Notes under the pieces: model-generated
Told to the model about the DNA's origin: nothing
What the model saw: only the letters and a program-made list of their open reading frames with translations
Database searches by the model: none
From: Acidovorax sp. A1169
Lineage (GTDB): Bacteria; Pseudomonadota; Gammaproteobacteria; Burkholderiales; Burkholderiaceae_C
Direction of reading: 5' to 3'
Length of the DNA stretch: 64,000 nt
Assembly: GCF_030704685.1 (NCBI RefSeq)
Contig: NZ_JAUZDX010000011.1
Coordinates: 62,001-126,000, forward strand
Translations under genes and position numbers: made by a program
In this document: piece by piece, positions 1-8,061 of the stretch
How the letters are laid out: each line of letters starts with the position of its first letter
How positions within the stretch are numbered: the first letter of the stretch is position 1

Positions 1-78
1 GGAGTGTGCGCTGGCCCACAGACTGCGGCCGCACCGCCGCGCAGACTGTTGTCTTTCGATGCAGGCAAAGGAATCACA

Positions 79-603
79 GTGACTCAACCTACGGAAATGA
101 TCAGTGGCGTTTTCCGACAGTTTCTATTTGGTCCCAAAGGGGGGGTTGAAGGCGTACTACTGAGCGTGAAGCGAAAGATCGTCCAGGTGTCGATGTCTCC
201 CAAAGAGGGAGTAGCTGTGTCGCACAGTTGCAAGGCTGGAAAGACCTTGCGAATGCTCGGGGCGCGCGACAACTCTCGCAGGACGGCAGCAGTAAGCACA
301 CATCCAGTTTATGAATTTGAATCATTGGCTGATGCTTCGGGCGAGCGCATTGAATCGAGGGACGCCGACGCGAATCAGGAAACTATCGTCGGTTCAGTCG
401 CAGCGCTGCATTATGCGAAGCATGGGCAGCCGAATGGAGTTGTGCTTGACACTGGCGAGTTCATTCATATGGGACCTGAGGGAATGGCTCTGGCCGGACT
501 GTGCATTGGCTCGGCGGTAAAAGCGACCGGCCGCCTGGGGCTAACGGTCATAAACACACGCTGGCTAGATGCAGTTCAGATTAACGGCATCGAACTTCGC
601 TGA
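79..603 (+). CDS. Hypothetical protein with two OB-like repeats, upstream of dnaK
   Basis: The function is unknown. The protein has about 174 residues and two similar halves. Each half carries a pattern of the kind G-x-x-x-G-V-hydrophobic-L-x-x-G-x-x-hydrophobic-x-M-x-P: first GGVEGVLLSV followed by VQVSMSPKEG, then GQPNGVVLDTGEF followed by IHMGPEG. This suggests two small beta-barrel (OB-like) units. I chose GTG at 79 because AAAGGA (67-72) lies six bases upstream; the frame is open to GTG at 4, and ATG at 97 is also possible. It lies 163 bases before dnaK on the same strand, and its codon use is less GC-rich than the core genes further on. From memory, similar proteins occur in metal- and heat-stress islands. 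No enzymatic motif is visible. Confidence 0.55.
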   Translation: MTQPTEMISGVFRQFLFGPKGGVEGVLLSVKRKIVQVSMSPKEGVAVSHSCKAGKTLRMLGARDNSRRTAAVSTHPVYEFESLADASGERIESRDADANQETIVGSVAALHYAKHGQPNGVVLDTGEFIHMGPEGMALAGLCIGSAVKATGRLGLTVINTRWLDAVQINGIELR

Positions 604-766
604 ACACCTGCTGTAGTCAGCGCAGCTCCACGTCGGCGTATCCAAGGTATCGACTACATCTACGCGTTGGGGAGTCAGCTTCACGCCATCTGAAATGCAG
701 TGGACCTGCTCGCATGGTCCACCTGTTCACTGTTACTCAATCATTTATCTTCAGGAGCGATCACTC

Positions 767-2713
767 ATGTCCAAAATAATCGGCATCGACCTCGGCACCA
801 CCAACTCGTGTGTTTCGGTCATGGAAGGGAACACCACGCGCGTGATCGAGAATTCCGAAGGTGCGCGTACCACACCTTCGATCGTCGCTTATCTCGAAGG
901 TGGCGAAGTCTTGGTGGGCGCTTCTGCTAAGCGGCAAGCTGTCACCAACCCCAAGAACACGATTTACGCCGTGAAGCGCCTGATCGGGCGCAAGTACGAC
1001 GAGAAGGAAGTGCAGAAGGACATCGCCCTGATGCCTTACAGCATCTGCAAGGCGGACAACGGCGACGCCTGGGTGGATGTGCGTGGCCAGAAGATGGCGC
1101 CCCAGCAAGTCAGCGCAGAAATCCTGCGCAAGATGAAGAAGACTGCCGAAGACTACTTGGGCGAGCCCGTGACCGAAGCCGTTATTACGGTACCAGCCTA
1201 CTTCAATGACAGCCAGCGCCAGGCGACCAAGGACGCTGGCCGGATTGCTGGGTTGGACGTCAAGCGCATCATCAACGAGCCCACCGCCGCGGCACTGGCC
1301 TTCGGCCTCGACAAGCAAGACAAGACCGATCGTAAGATCGCCGTGTACGACTTGGGCGGCGGCACTTTCGATGTGTCCATCATCGAAATATCGAATGTTG
1401 ATAGTGAAAAGCAGTTTGAGGTATTGTCGACCAACGGAGATACCTTCTTGGGAGGCGAAGATTTCGATCAACGCATCATCGACTACATCATTGCCGAGTT
1501 CAAGAAAGAGCAAGCCGTCGATCTCGGCAAGGATGCGCTGGCGCTGCAGCGGCTCAAGGATGCTGCGGAAAAGGCCAAGATCGAATTGTCGAGCGCTGCT
1601 GCAACCGACATCAACCTTCCGTACGTGACAGCCGACGCGTCGGGCCCCAAGCACCTGAACATCAAGCTCACCCGTGCCAAGCTGGAAAGCCTAGTCGACG
1701 AGCTGATCGAACGCACCATTGCTCCGTGCCGTCTGGCCATCACGGATGCTGGCATCAACGTGAGTGACATCAGTGACGTGATTCTCGTCGGCGGCATGAC
1801 ACGCATGCCCAAGGTGCAAGACAAAGTTAAGGAATTTTTCGGCAAGGAGCCGCGCAAGGACGTGAACCCCGATGAGGCAGTTGCCGCTGGTGCCGCTATT
1901 CAGGGGCAGGTGCTTTCGGGCGATCGCAAAGACGTGCTGCTGCTCGATGTCACCCCGCTGTCGCTTGGTATCGAGACTATGGGCGGCGTGATGAACAAGA
2001 TGATTGCCAAGAACACCACGATCCCGACAAAGTTCGCACAGACGTTCTCAACGGCAGAAGACAACCAGCCGGCCGTAACCATCAAGGTGTTCCAGGGCGA
2101 GCGCGAGATTGCTGCAGGCAACAAGGCGCTTGGCGAATTCAACCTCGAAGGAATAGCGGCCGCAGCAGGCGGCACGCCGCAGATAGAGGTGTCGTTTGAC
2201 ATTGATGCCAACGGCATACTTCATGTCGGGGCCAAGGACAAGGGCACAGGCAAGGAAAACAAGATTACTATCAAAGCGAACTCGGGCTTGAGCGAAAGCG
2301 ACATTCAGAGAATGGTTAAGGATGCCGAGCTAAATTCGGCCGACGACAAAAAGAAGGTTGCGACCGCGCAAGCGCGCAATCAAGGCGAAGCTCTAGTCCA
2401 CAGCGTCAGAAAATTTCTTGTTGAGCATGATGCAAGCTTTGAAGCTGTCGAGAAAGACGCAACCGAAGTTGCAATCAAAGAGCTGGAACACTCTCTCACC
2501 GGCGAAGATACGGCCGCTATCGAGGAACGTACCAAGGCGCTGAAGACCGCTAGCCAGAAGCTCCGCGAGAAGACGCATGCCAAAATGCAGCCCGAACATG
2601 CTGCGACTAATGACTCTTCCGCCAGCGGTCCGGGTGGGCCGCAAGGTGCCGCGCATGTGCCTGCCGACGACAGTGTGGTCGACGCAGAAGTGAAGGAAGT
2701 CAAGCGCGCTTGA
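767..2713 (+). CDS. dnaK: Stand-alone Hsp70 chaperone DnaK
   Basis: This is a cytoplasmic ATP-dependent chaperone of 648 residues, a normal length. The nucleotide-binding domain (about 1-385) starts [12 protein letters not shown] and contains the [11 protein letters not shown] phosphate loop and the [11 protein letters not shown] adenosine motif. It is followed by the [15 protein letters not shown] linker and beta-sandwich domain and a helical lid. The C-terminus ends in [14 protein letters not shown] 767 is preceded by AGGAG (753-757); an upstream in-frame ATG adds 24 non-homologous residues and was rejected. There is no grpE or dnaJ nearby, the gene sits in a low-GC accessory segment, and its codons are less biased than those of the core genes. 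It is therefore probably a second, acquired dnaK rather than the housekeeping copy, which is an inference. I see no clear sigma-32 promoter in 604-766. Confidence 0.95.
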   Translation: MSKIIGIDLGTTNSCVSVMEGNTTRVIENSEGARTTPSIVAYLEGGEVLVGASAKRQAVTNPKNTIYAVKRLIGRKYDEKEVQKDIALMPYSICKADNGDAWVDVRGQKMAPQQVSAEILRKMKKTAEDYLGEPVTEAVITVPAYFNDSQRQATKDAGRIAGLDVKRIINEPTAAALAFGLDKQDKTDRKIAVYDLGGGTFDVSIIEISNVDSEKQFEVLSTNGDTFLGGEDFDQRIIDYIIAEFKKEQAVDLGKDALALQRLKDAAEKAKIELSSAAATDINLPYVTADASGPKHLNIKLTRAKLESLVDELIERTIAPCRLAITDAGINVSDISDVILVGGMTRMPKVQDKVKEFFGKEPRKDVNPDEAVAAGAAIQGQVLSGDRKDVLLLDVTPLSLGIETMGGVMNKMIAKNTTIPTKFAQTFSTAEDNQPAVTIKVFQGEREIAAGNKALGEFNLEGIAAAAGGTPQIEVSFDIDANGILHVGAKDKGTGKENKITIKANSGLSESDIQRMVKDAELNSADDKKKVATAQARNQGEALVHSVRKFLVEHDASFEAVEKDATEVAIKELEHSLTGEDTAAIEERTKALKTASQKLREKTHAKMQPEHAATNDSSASGPGGPQGAAHVPADDSVVDAEVKEVKRA

Positions 2714-2869
2714 GATCGCTGCACATTGCTGAACGCTGTGGTAGTTGACACCTGAACCTGTGCGGTGGCGCATCGTCAATGTCAGCGGGTACAGCGATGC
2801 CAGCATATTCTTCTCAATCGCCCAGAGGCTTCTAGAAAGCCCGGGGCGATTCACTCTCGAAAAAGATTA

Positions 2870-3496
2870 TTAATCCCGCGACCCCAGCGTGCGACCTGGA
2901 TCAAGCATCCACCCGCTGAACTGCCACAGATCACCGTGAGAGGAATGAATCTCATCGAGTTCCGGCCCGACGTTTGGCGTCCCATTGAGGCCCCTGCAGA
3001 TCAGTGCGCGATGAACATTTGGCGCGATCCCTCGGAAGTACGGCAGGAAATCGTCAACGAAAACCAGTGGCGCAAGCTGCTCAATGGCGTCGGCCTTCGG
3101 GCTTCGTCGCTCTGCTGAGCGTCCTGTCGCGATCACACGCTCGATAGGAAACCCCTCATCCCTCAGATTCCTGAGGCGGGCCCCTTCAAATTGCCGAGCA
3201 AGCGCAGAGACGCAGACTAGTTCATACCCCGCGTCGTGAAGCCGATGGCATGCTTCAACTGCCAAATTCAGAGGTTGAATAGAGGACCAGAATTGCTCGT
3301 CCATGCAGGCCCGCAGAGCGGCCAGGCGCTCACCTTCAAGAAATTCGACGGCCCACCGATCAAGGGGAGAGTAAGCATCCTTGTCCCGCTCCAGAGGTCG
3401 ACGACCAAACGCGCGCTCCCAGACAGAGGCATAGGCCAAGCTGTAGTCGAGGAGCACTCCATCCGCATCCAGGGCGATGATTGGTTTGACGCTCAT
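2870..3496 (-). CDS. HAD-superfamily hydrolase
   Basis: The protein has 208 residues and the HAD motifs in order: motif I ALDADGVLLDY near the N-terminus (Asp nucleophile and acid/base Asp), a Ser in CVSALARQF as motif II, Lys in SPKADAI as motif III, and VFVDDFLPYF as motif IV. These suggest an intact phosphohydrolase. The substrate is unknown; the long cap between motifs I and II resembles haloacid dehalogenase/phosphatase types acting on small molecules. It converges on dnaK, and the 156 bases between the two stops hold only an imperfect inverted repeat near 2818-2850. Codon use is mixed, as in the rest of the accessory segment. Confidence 0.75.
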   Translation of the reverse strand: MSVKPIIALDADGVLLDYSLAYASVWERAFGRRPLERDKDAYSPLDRWAVEFLEGERLAALRACMDEQFWSSIQPLNLAVEACHRLHDAGYELVCVSALARQFEGARLRNLRDEGFPIERVIATGRSAERRSPKADAIEQLAPLVFVDDFLPYFRGIAPNVHRALICRGLNGTPNVGPELDEIHSSHGDLWQFSGWMLDPGRTLGSRD

Positions 3497-3610
3497 ATCA
3501 GTGCTCCTGTAGGAAGTCTGGGAATTGGAACCGTGTCACTTCCGGGTGTTCCTCAACCGACCAATCATGGCCATGTTTGCAAACACGCCCATGTTACGAG
3601 CTGGGCAAGG

Positions 3611-3892
3611 CTAGCGCCAACGGTTGGTCTTTCTCCTCGCACGAAGAAACGAGGTGGTGGCGCTCATTGATCTGCCTTGGGCGGAATTGACCCCGTGGCA
3701 CGCCCTGGCGCCATGACTGCACATCCAGGACACGCGCTCGCAGCCGGTGCAGCGCAGCCGCTGCGTTGTGCGCTTTCCACCGTTGGCATCGCGTTCGATC
3801 ACCTTGCGGTAGTTGGTCGCGCTGCAGATGCCGCAGCAGTTCCGGGGTGATAGGGAAACGGGTTCCATGCCTGCAGTACTACCCACGATCAT
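3611..3892 (-). CDS. Small zinc-ribbon protein, probably with a scrambled C-terminus
   Basis: Two cysteine pairs, CGIC near residue 20 and CTGC near residue 49, form a probable four-Cys zinc ribbon. The 93-residue frame starts at an ATG that overlaps the stop of the upstream gene in another frame, so translation is probably coupled. After the second Cys pair the sequence turns Arg/Ser-rich (FLRARRKTNRWR) and no longer looks like a conserved domain. A frameshift or truncation around residue 55 is likely, so the annotated end may not be the ancestral one. The function is unknown. Confidence 0.45.
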   Translation of the reverse strand: MIVGSTAGMEPVSLSPRNCCGICSATNYRKVIERDANGGKRTTQRLRCTGCERVSWMCSHGARACHGVNSAQGRSMSATTSFLRARRKTNRWR

Positions 3893-4220
3893 CCACGACG
3901 TTGAACTCGAACCTGAAATTGACCGCGACCGTATCGGGTAGGGTCAACACCAGCCGGGTTTCCTGGGGATGGAAGATGGTCTCGCCATCGCTATCAACAG
4001 CGCCTTGGCTGACGGAGAGAGTCTCGATCTTGCTGGTCAGGGTCTTGCGGGTTGCATCCCAACCGAACTGACCGGGGCGCAGCTTCTGGCGCTGTAGCCA
4101 GGTCCAGATTTCTACAAGCTCGGCTTCGACCTCTGGCTGCTGGCCGCGGCTGGTTTGGGCGAGGGCAGAAAACTCGTACTGCTGGTCGCGCAGGACCCAT
4201 TTGAATTGGAAGTGTTTCAT
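3879..4220 (-). CDS. Hypothetical protein, first gene of a small overlapping pair
   Basis: I do not recognise this 113-residue protein. It begins MKHFQFKWVLRDQQYEF, has a Trp-rich amphipathic centre and ends in beta-strand-like segments (TRLVLTLPDTVAVNFRFEF). No signal peptide, membrane span or catalytic motif is visible. Its stop overlaps the ATG of the zinc-ribbon gene, so the two are probably co-translated. It lies directly beyond the broken end of an IS66 element, and the tnpC remnant ends shortly before its start, so the element may have been truncated by the arrival of this segment or the reverse. Confidence 0.5.
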   Translation of the reverse strand: MKHFQFKWVLRDQQYEFSALAQTSRGQQPEVEAELVEIWTWLQRQKLRPGQFGWDATRKTLTSKIETLSVSQGAVDSDGETIFHPQETRLVLTLPDTVAVNFRFEFNVVDDRG

Positions 4221-4274
4221 CGTTGGGCGGCAAGAATGAAGGGATTGTCCTAAATGCGCCAGATAGGCCGCGCA

Positions 4275-4347
4275 CCAAAAACAATGGGCCCGCCATCTCC
4301 GGGACTGCCTAAGGGTCTTCGGCCTTGAGCGTGGAGAGGTCGATCAT
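4275..4347 (-). pseudogene. tnpC: 5' fragment of IS66 tnpC transposase
   Basis: The minus strand reads MIDLSTLKAEDP, then an in-frame TAG, then AVPEMAGPLF, which matches the start of IS66-type TnpC (a Leu/Lys-rich opening followed by a Pro-Ala-Val-x-x-Met stretch). After about residue 23 the similarity stops and the sequence runs into the leader of the gene at 4220. It carries both a premature stop and a 3' truncation that removes the DDE domain. Confidence 0.6.
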
Positions 4348-4422
4348 TGGTGTCAATTCTGGCGGCGACATCGACGCTCGCCATCGGAACATCCTCGACT
4401 TGCCCGGGGAGGCTGCCCTGCA

Positions 4423-4757
4423 TCAGACGTATGCGATGCGCTGCATCTCCTGAAGCCGGGCCCATAGCAGCCCGACGACGAGCGTGTCGAACTGCTGCCG
4501 CGTGAGCGCGATACCGCGATCGGTCGCAAGTGTCGTCCTGAGGAAGCTGCCCTCATGCAGACGGCGCGTCGCGTACCACACGCCGAAGCCGTCGTTGACG
4601 AGCAGCTTCAACCGGGTGCCACGTACGTTGGTGAACACATAGCCGTGATGCGCCGAGCGGCGCCGAAGACAGCAACGACCAGGGCAAGCAGACGGTCCGG
4701 CCCGACACGCATCTCCACGGGTTCAGTGGCGAGCCACATGGCATCGATGCGGATCAC
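4423..4757 (-). pseudogene. tnpB: IS66 tnpB (Orf2), frameshifted
   Basis: The product begins at GTG 4757 with VIRIDAMWLATEPVEMR and continues to VFGAA, typical of the short IS66 accessory protein. About 38 residues in, the frame is lost by what looks like one missing base. The other frame resumes HHGYVFTNVRGTRLKLLV and continues to LTRQQFDTLVVGLLW and the stop at 4423. Both halves are recognisable and the gene is broken. The first half is also fused in frame to tnpA. Confidence 0.7.
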
Positions 4758-5111
4758 CGCAGAAGCTCGCATCCAAGCGGCCAGCTCGGCCGCGGTGCCG
4801 ATCGGCCACGTCACGCTGATGTTCAACGGCCCGCGCTTGACGTCGATGCGGATGCCCTCGATCGGAGGGATAGCGGCCGGCTCGGGGCGCGTCGGGGCTG
4901 GCAGCGACAGCGCGACTAACCCAGGCACTGCCTCGACCGCCCGCTGGATCGACGACCCGCGACCGCGCCGCCATTGATGCACCAGGTTGTCTTTGAGCTC
5001 GAACGACCTCGCTACTGCGGCGAAAGAGGCACCAGGCTGCGCGCAGGCGGCCATCACCTGCTGCTTGAATTCCCTGCTGTGACGCCGACGCGGCTTGCCA
5101 TTGCTATGCAT
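4755..5111 (-). pseudogene. tnpA: IS66 tnpA (Orf1), fused to tnpB by a small deletion
   Basis: The product has the IS66 Orf1 layout: a basic start (KPRRRHSREFKQQVMAAC), a helix-turn-helix-like stretch (ASFAAVARSFELKDNLVHQW) and a beta-rich end (GPLNISVTWPIG, AAELAAWMR). The usual C-terminus, Arg-Glu-Leu-Leu-Arg followed by a stop, is replaced: CGAGCTT is best explained by loss of two bases from CGAGAGCTT. The frame therefore continues into tnpB and gives a chimeric frame of 167 residues. Confidence 0.65.
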
Positions 5112-5741
5112 AGATGTCCATCAAAGATTGGATGGACGTGAAAATCAACAGTGAGGTACGGACCTTCAAGATGGAATGGCTGGCCGCCTACCAACTATCT
5201 GAGGGATCAGCAAGAGGTCTTCAAAAGTGTACGGGCGGTGCGCACTTGCTGACAGCCGCTACTCGCCAGTTTCCGATCAATGTCAACCCTTTATAGGCGT
5301 ACAGTGTCAACGCAACTCGCTTGGCAGCCACGAGAAGTAGTTGACCCCATGTGCGCGGCAGGCGTCGCGTTTCTGTCTCTGTGGCGGCCGCGAACGCGCT
5401 GAACCAGTGCTTTGCCTATCTAGAATTGCTAAAATGCAAGCCACGCGCCGACAAGCCCACCCAGCAATGGGCGCTCCGGTGTACAGAGTGTGAAGGCCTC
5501 CGCAAGGAGGCTTTCCGCTTTCTGACGGCAGCAAATCTCTGCACTGCACGTCCAGGGGCGCTTGGAGCTCGCCATGGTTGGCGCGCACAGGCCTGCTACT
5601 CACGTAAACCTGAGCAAGCCAAGTGGAAACCTTGAAATTTCAACTCCCAAATGACAATCACCGTAAGTGGTTGATTTTATTGGGCGCAATTTTCAAGTTC
5701 AATTGTTGGGGTTCAAGCTCAATTGTTCCCCACAGCCGCAG
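5112..5741. other. About 630 bases with no convincing gene between the IS66 remnant and folB
   Basis: Short open frames exist on both strands, but their translations are low-complexity or Arg-rich, lack ribosome binding sites, and I recognise no domain. The stretch contains a TCCATC/GATGGA inverted pair at 5115-5134, the possible IS66 right end near 5250-5264, and the tandem repeat at 5693-5732. It is the transition from the lower-GC accessory segment to the high-GC core. Confidence 0.6.
5693..5732. repeat. Two adjacent copies of a 20-base unit just downstream of folB
   Basis: Unit one is 5693-5712 and unit two is 5713-5732. The first 15 bases (TCAAGTTCAATTGTT and TCAAGCTCAATTGTT) differ at one position. 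The last five are complementary rather than identical (GGGGT and CCCCA). The pair lies at the accessory/core boundary. Confidence 0.6.
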
Positions 5742-6119
5742 TTACCAATGCCCCGTCTCGATCCGGATCGCCACTTCGCAGTCCTCGAAGATCTCCAGCT
5801 TGGCGATCTTCACGCGCACGCCCAGCACGCCGGGCAGCTGCATCAGCCGGTTGGCGAGCTTGCCGATCAGGCTTTCGAGCAGGTTCACGTGCTCGGCGCG
5901 GCACTCGTCGATGATGATCTGGCGCACCTTGCGGTAGTCCAGAACGTGCAGGATGTCGTCGTCGCGCGGCGACAGCGGCTGGGCGCCCAGGCTCAGTTCA
6001 GCGTCCACCTGGATGGGCTGGGGGTCGGTTTTCTCGTGTGAGAGGATGCCCAGGTTGGCGTCGAAGCGCAAACCGCTGAGCGTGAGGATCTGGGTGCCTG
6101 TGGCATGGGTGGTCGTCAT
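5742..6119 (-). CDS. folB: Dihydroneopterin aldolase family protein (FolB)
   Basis: This small enzyme of the T-fold family cleaves dihydroneopterin in folate synthesis. The 125-residue product begins ILTLSGLRFDANLGILSHEK, where Gly-Ile-Leu-x-x-E corresponds to the conserved GxxxxE substrate region. It ends with a strand resembling the family C-terminus (VKIAKLEIFEDCEVAIRIE). I prefer ATG 6119 because AGGA sits about eight bases upstream. A GTG at 6149, overlapping the stop of the SDR gene, would add ten residues. Coupling to a pteridine-reductase-like gene supports a pterin role, though the aldolase activity itself is inferred. Confidence 0.8.
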   Translation of the reverse strand: MTTTHATGTQILTLSGLRFDANLGILSHEKTDPQPIQVDAELSLGAQPLSPRDDDILHVLDYRKVRQIIIDECRAEHVNLLESLIGKLANRLMQLPGVLGVRVKIAKLEIFEDCEVAIRIETGHW

Positions 6120-6145
6120 GGGTGTTCCTGCATGAGCGGGGGCGC

Positions 6146-6934
6146 TCACATCAACGAGAAGTCGCGCTCGAATTTCATCAGGTGCTGGCCGCCGTCCACC
6201 ATCAGCGTGGTGCCGGTGATGGAGCGGTTCTCCAGCGCAAAGCGCACAGTGGCGGCCACGTCTTCGGGGGTGGAAGAGCGGCCCAGCGGGCTCAGGGCGT
6301 GCAGCTGGGCGAACTTTTCGTCACTGAGCATGTGGCTCGTGAGCGTGAGACCCGGGGCCACGCCCACCACCCGCACGCGCGGCGCCAGCGCCAGCGCCAG
6401 CATGGTGCCGGCGGCCTCCAGCGCCGCCTTGGACAGCGTGTAGCTCATGAAGTCGGGGTTCTGGTTCCACAGCTTCTGGTCGAGCAGGTTGACCACCGCG
6501 CCCTGGGCGTCGGCCTCGCCGGCCGCTTCGCGTGCCTGCAGGTGCTCGTGCAGGGCCTGGGCCAGCAGCACCGGGGCACCGGCATTACTGCGCAGGTGCT
6601 TCTCCAGGCTGGCAAAGCCCAGCGTGGCGGCATTGTCGTGCTCGAACAGCGAGGCGTTGTTGACCACGGCATCCAACGTGCCGAAGTGGTCCACCACCCG
6701 CGGTACCAGGCCACGCACGGCGGCTTCGTCATCGAAGTCGCCGTCGAAATGCGCGCTCTGGCCCGAGGACAGGCGTGCGCACTCTGCCACCGTGTCGATG
6801 GCGTCCTGCTCGGAGCTGCGGTAGTGCACGGCCACCTGCCAGCCGCCGGCCGCCAGCGCCAGCGCAATGCTGCGGCCTAGGCGCCTGGCGGCGCCGGTGA
6901 CAAGCACAGTACGTGGGCGGGGGGTAGAGGGCAT
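6146..6934 (-). CDS. SDR oxidoreductase, pteridine-reductase-like (FolM type)
   Basis: This is a classical short-chain dehydrogenase of about 262 residues. The nucleotide motif is VTGAARRLG; the Arg in TGxxxRxG is typical of NADPH-dependent pteridine reductases. It also has NNAS, the catalytic pair YTLSK and a C-terminal GTTLMVDGGQ. The neighbouring folB makes dihydropterin or dihydrofolate/monapterin reduction the likely job, which is an inference. I chose ATG 6934; the frame is open to 6964, but that start would overlap the divergent methyltransferase gene. No strong ribosome binding site is seen for either start. Confidence 0.75.
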   Translation of the reverse strand: MPSTPRPRTVLVTGAARRLGRSIALALAAGGWQVAVHYRSSEQDAIDTVAECARLSSGQSAHFDGDFDDEAAVRGLVPRVVDHFGTLDAVVNNASLFEHDNAATLGFASLEKHLRSNAGAPVLLAQALHEHLQAREAAGEADAQGAVVNLLDQKLWNQNPDFMSYTLSKAALEAAGTMLALALAPRVRVVGVAPGLTLTSHMLSDEKFAQLHALSPLGRSSTPEDVAATVRFALENRSITGTTLMVDGGQHLMKFERDFSLM

Positions 6935-6942
6935 GGAGGACA

Positions 6943-8058
6943 ATGCGGGCCGTGAAGAAAACACCCGACAGTTTAACGACCGCCCTCACGGCGCACATTG
7001 CCGATGCCATTGCCGCCGCTGGCGGCTGGATCGGCTTCGACCAGTTCATGGCGCTGGCCCTGTACACGCCCGGCCTGGGCTACTACGCCAACGACTCCGC
7101 CAAGTTCGGCCTGCTGCCCGAATCGGGCAGCGATTTCGTGACCGCGCCCGAGCTCACGCCGCTGTTCGGCCAGACCCTGGCCGTGCAGGTGGGAGAGGCC
7201 TTCGAGCGCACCGGCACCAGCGAGGTCTGGGAGTTCGGCGCCGGATCTGGCGCGCTGGCGCTGCAGCTGCTCGACGCCCTGGGCGAGCGGGTGCAGCGCT
7301 ACACCATCGTCGACCTTTCGGGCAGCCTGCGCGCGCGCCAGCAGACGCTGCTGGCAGCGCACGCGCACAAGGTGCAGTGGGTCGATGCGCTGCCCGAGCG
7401 CTTCGAAGGCGTGGTGGTGGGCAACGAGGTGCTCGACGCCATGCCCGTCAAGCTGCTGGCCCGCCATGGTGGCCAGCACGGGGGCGTGTGGCATGAGCGC
7501 GGCGTGGCGCTGCACGATGGCGCCTTTACCTGGGCCGACCAGGCCACCCACCTGCGCCCACCGGTGGAGGTGGAGGGCCCGCAGGACTACCTGACCGAAA
7601 TCCACCCCCAGGGCGAGGGCTTCATCCGCATGCTGGCCGACCGACTGCAGCGCGGCGCGGCCTTTCTGCTGGACTATGGTTTTGGCGAGAGTGAGTACTA
7701 CCACCCCCAGCGCCACATGGGCACCGTGATGTGCCACCAGGGCCATCTGTCCGACAGCGACCCGCTGGTGGAGGTGGGCCGCAAGGACATCACCGCCCAC
7801 GTCAACTTCACCGCCATGGCACTGGCCGCGCAGGACGCGGGCCTGCAGGTGCTGGGTTACACCACGCAGGCGCACTTCCTCATCAATTGCGGGCTGGCGC
7901 AGCGCATGGTGGAGCTGCCTCCGCTGGAACGCGCCACCGCTGCCAAGCTGATCATGGAGCACGAGATGGGCGAGCTGTTCAAGGTGCTGGCTCTGGGCGC
8001 GGGCGAGCCCTGGGAGCCCGTGGGTTTTGCCCAGGGCGACCGCTCGCACCGGCTGTAG
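6943..8058 (+). CDS. MidA/NDUFAF7-family SAM-dependent methyltransferase
   Basis: The 371-residue protein has the family layout: an N-terminal FDQFMALALYTPGLGYY stretch, FVTAPELTPLFGQ, and the SAM-binding EFGAGSGALALQLL (about residues 89-102). These are followed by TEIHPQGEGFI and LLDYGFGESEYYHPQRHMGT. The eukaryotic relative methylates an Arg of a complex I subunit; the bacterial target is unproven. It is divergent from the SDR/folB unit, with only eight bases between the starts, so their promoters overlap the coding sequences. Its stop lies three bases from the stop of convergent eutC. Confidence 0.8.
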   Translation: MRAVKKTPDSLTTALTAHIADAIAAAGGWIGFDQFMALALYTPGLGYYANDSAKFGLLPESGSDFVTAPELTPLFGQTLAVQVGEAFERTGTSEVWEFGAGSGALALQLLDALGERVQRYTIVDLSGSLRARQQTLLAAHAHKVQWVDALPERFEGVVVGNEVLDAMPVKLLARHGGQHGGVWHERGVALHDGAFTWADQATHLRPPVEVEGPQDYLTEIHPQGEGFIRMLADRLQRGAAFLLDYGFGESEYYHPQRHMGTVMCHQGHLSDSDPLVEVGRKDITAHVNFTAMALAAQDAGLQVLGYTTQAHFLINCGLAQRMVELPPLERATAAKLIMEHEMGELFKVLALGAGEPWEPVGFAQGDRSHRL

Positions 8059-8061
8059 CGG

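Larger units (their letters stand above)
4275..5270 (-). mobile_element. Decayed, truncated IS66-family element
   Basis: Remnants of the three IS66 genes lie in the normal order tnpA, tnpB, tnpC on the minus strand. tnpC is cut after about 25 codons, and the rest of the element, including the left end, is missing. tnpA and tnpB are each damaged by small deletions. The right boundary is uncertain: the minus strand reads TGTCAGCAAGTGCGCACC near 5250-5264, which could be the outer end, but the opposite terminal repeat is lost and cannot confirm it. The element is incapable of transposition. Confidence 0.75.

Noticed and set aside
604-766. Sigma-32 promoter for the accessory dnaK
   Set aside because: No CTTGAA-like -35 box with a CCCCAT-like -10 box at the right spacing could be found.
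5351-5635. 94-codon plus-strand frame in the gap before folB
   Set aside because: No ribosome binding site and no recognisable pattern were found. The matching minus-strand frame is equally open, so neither is favoured.
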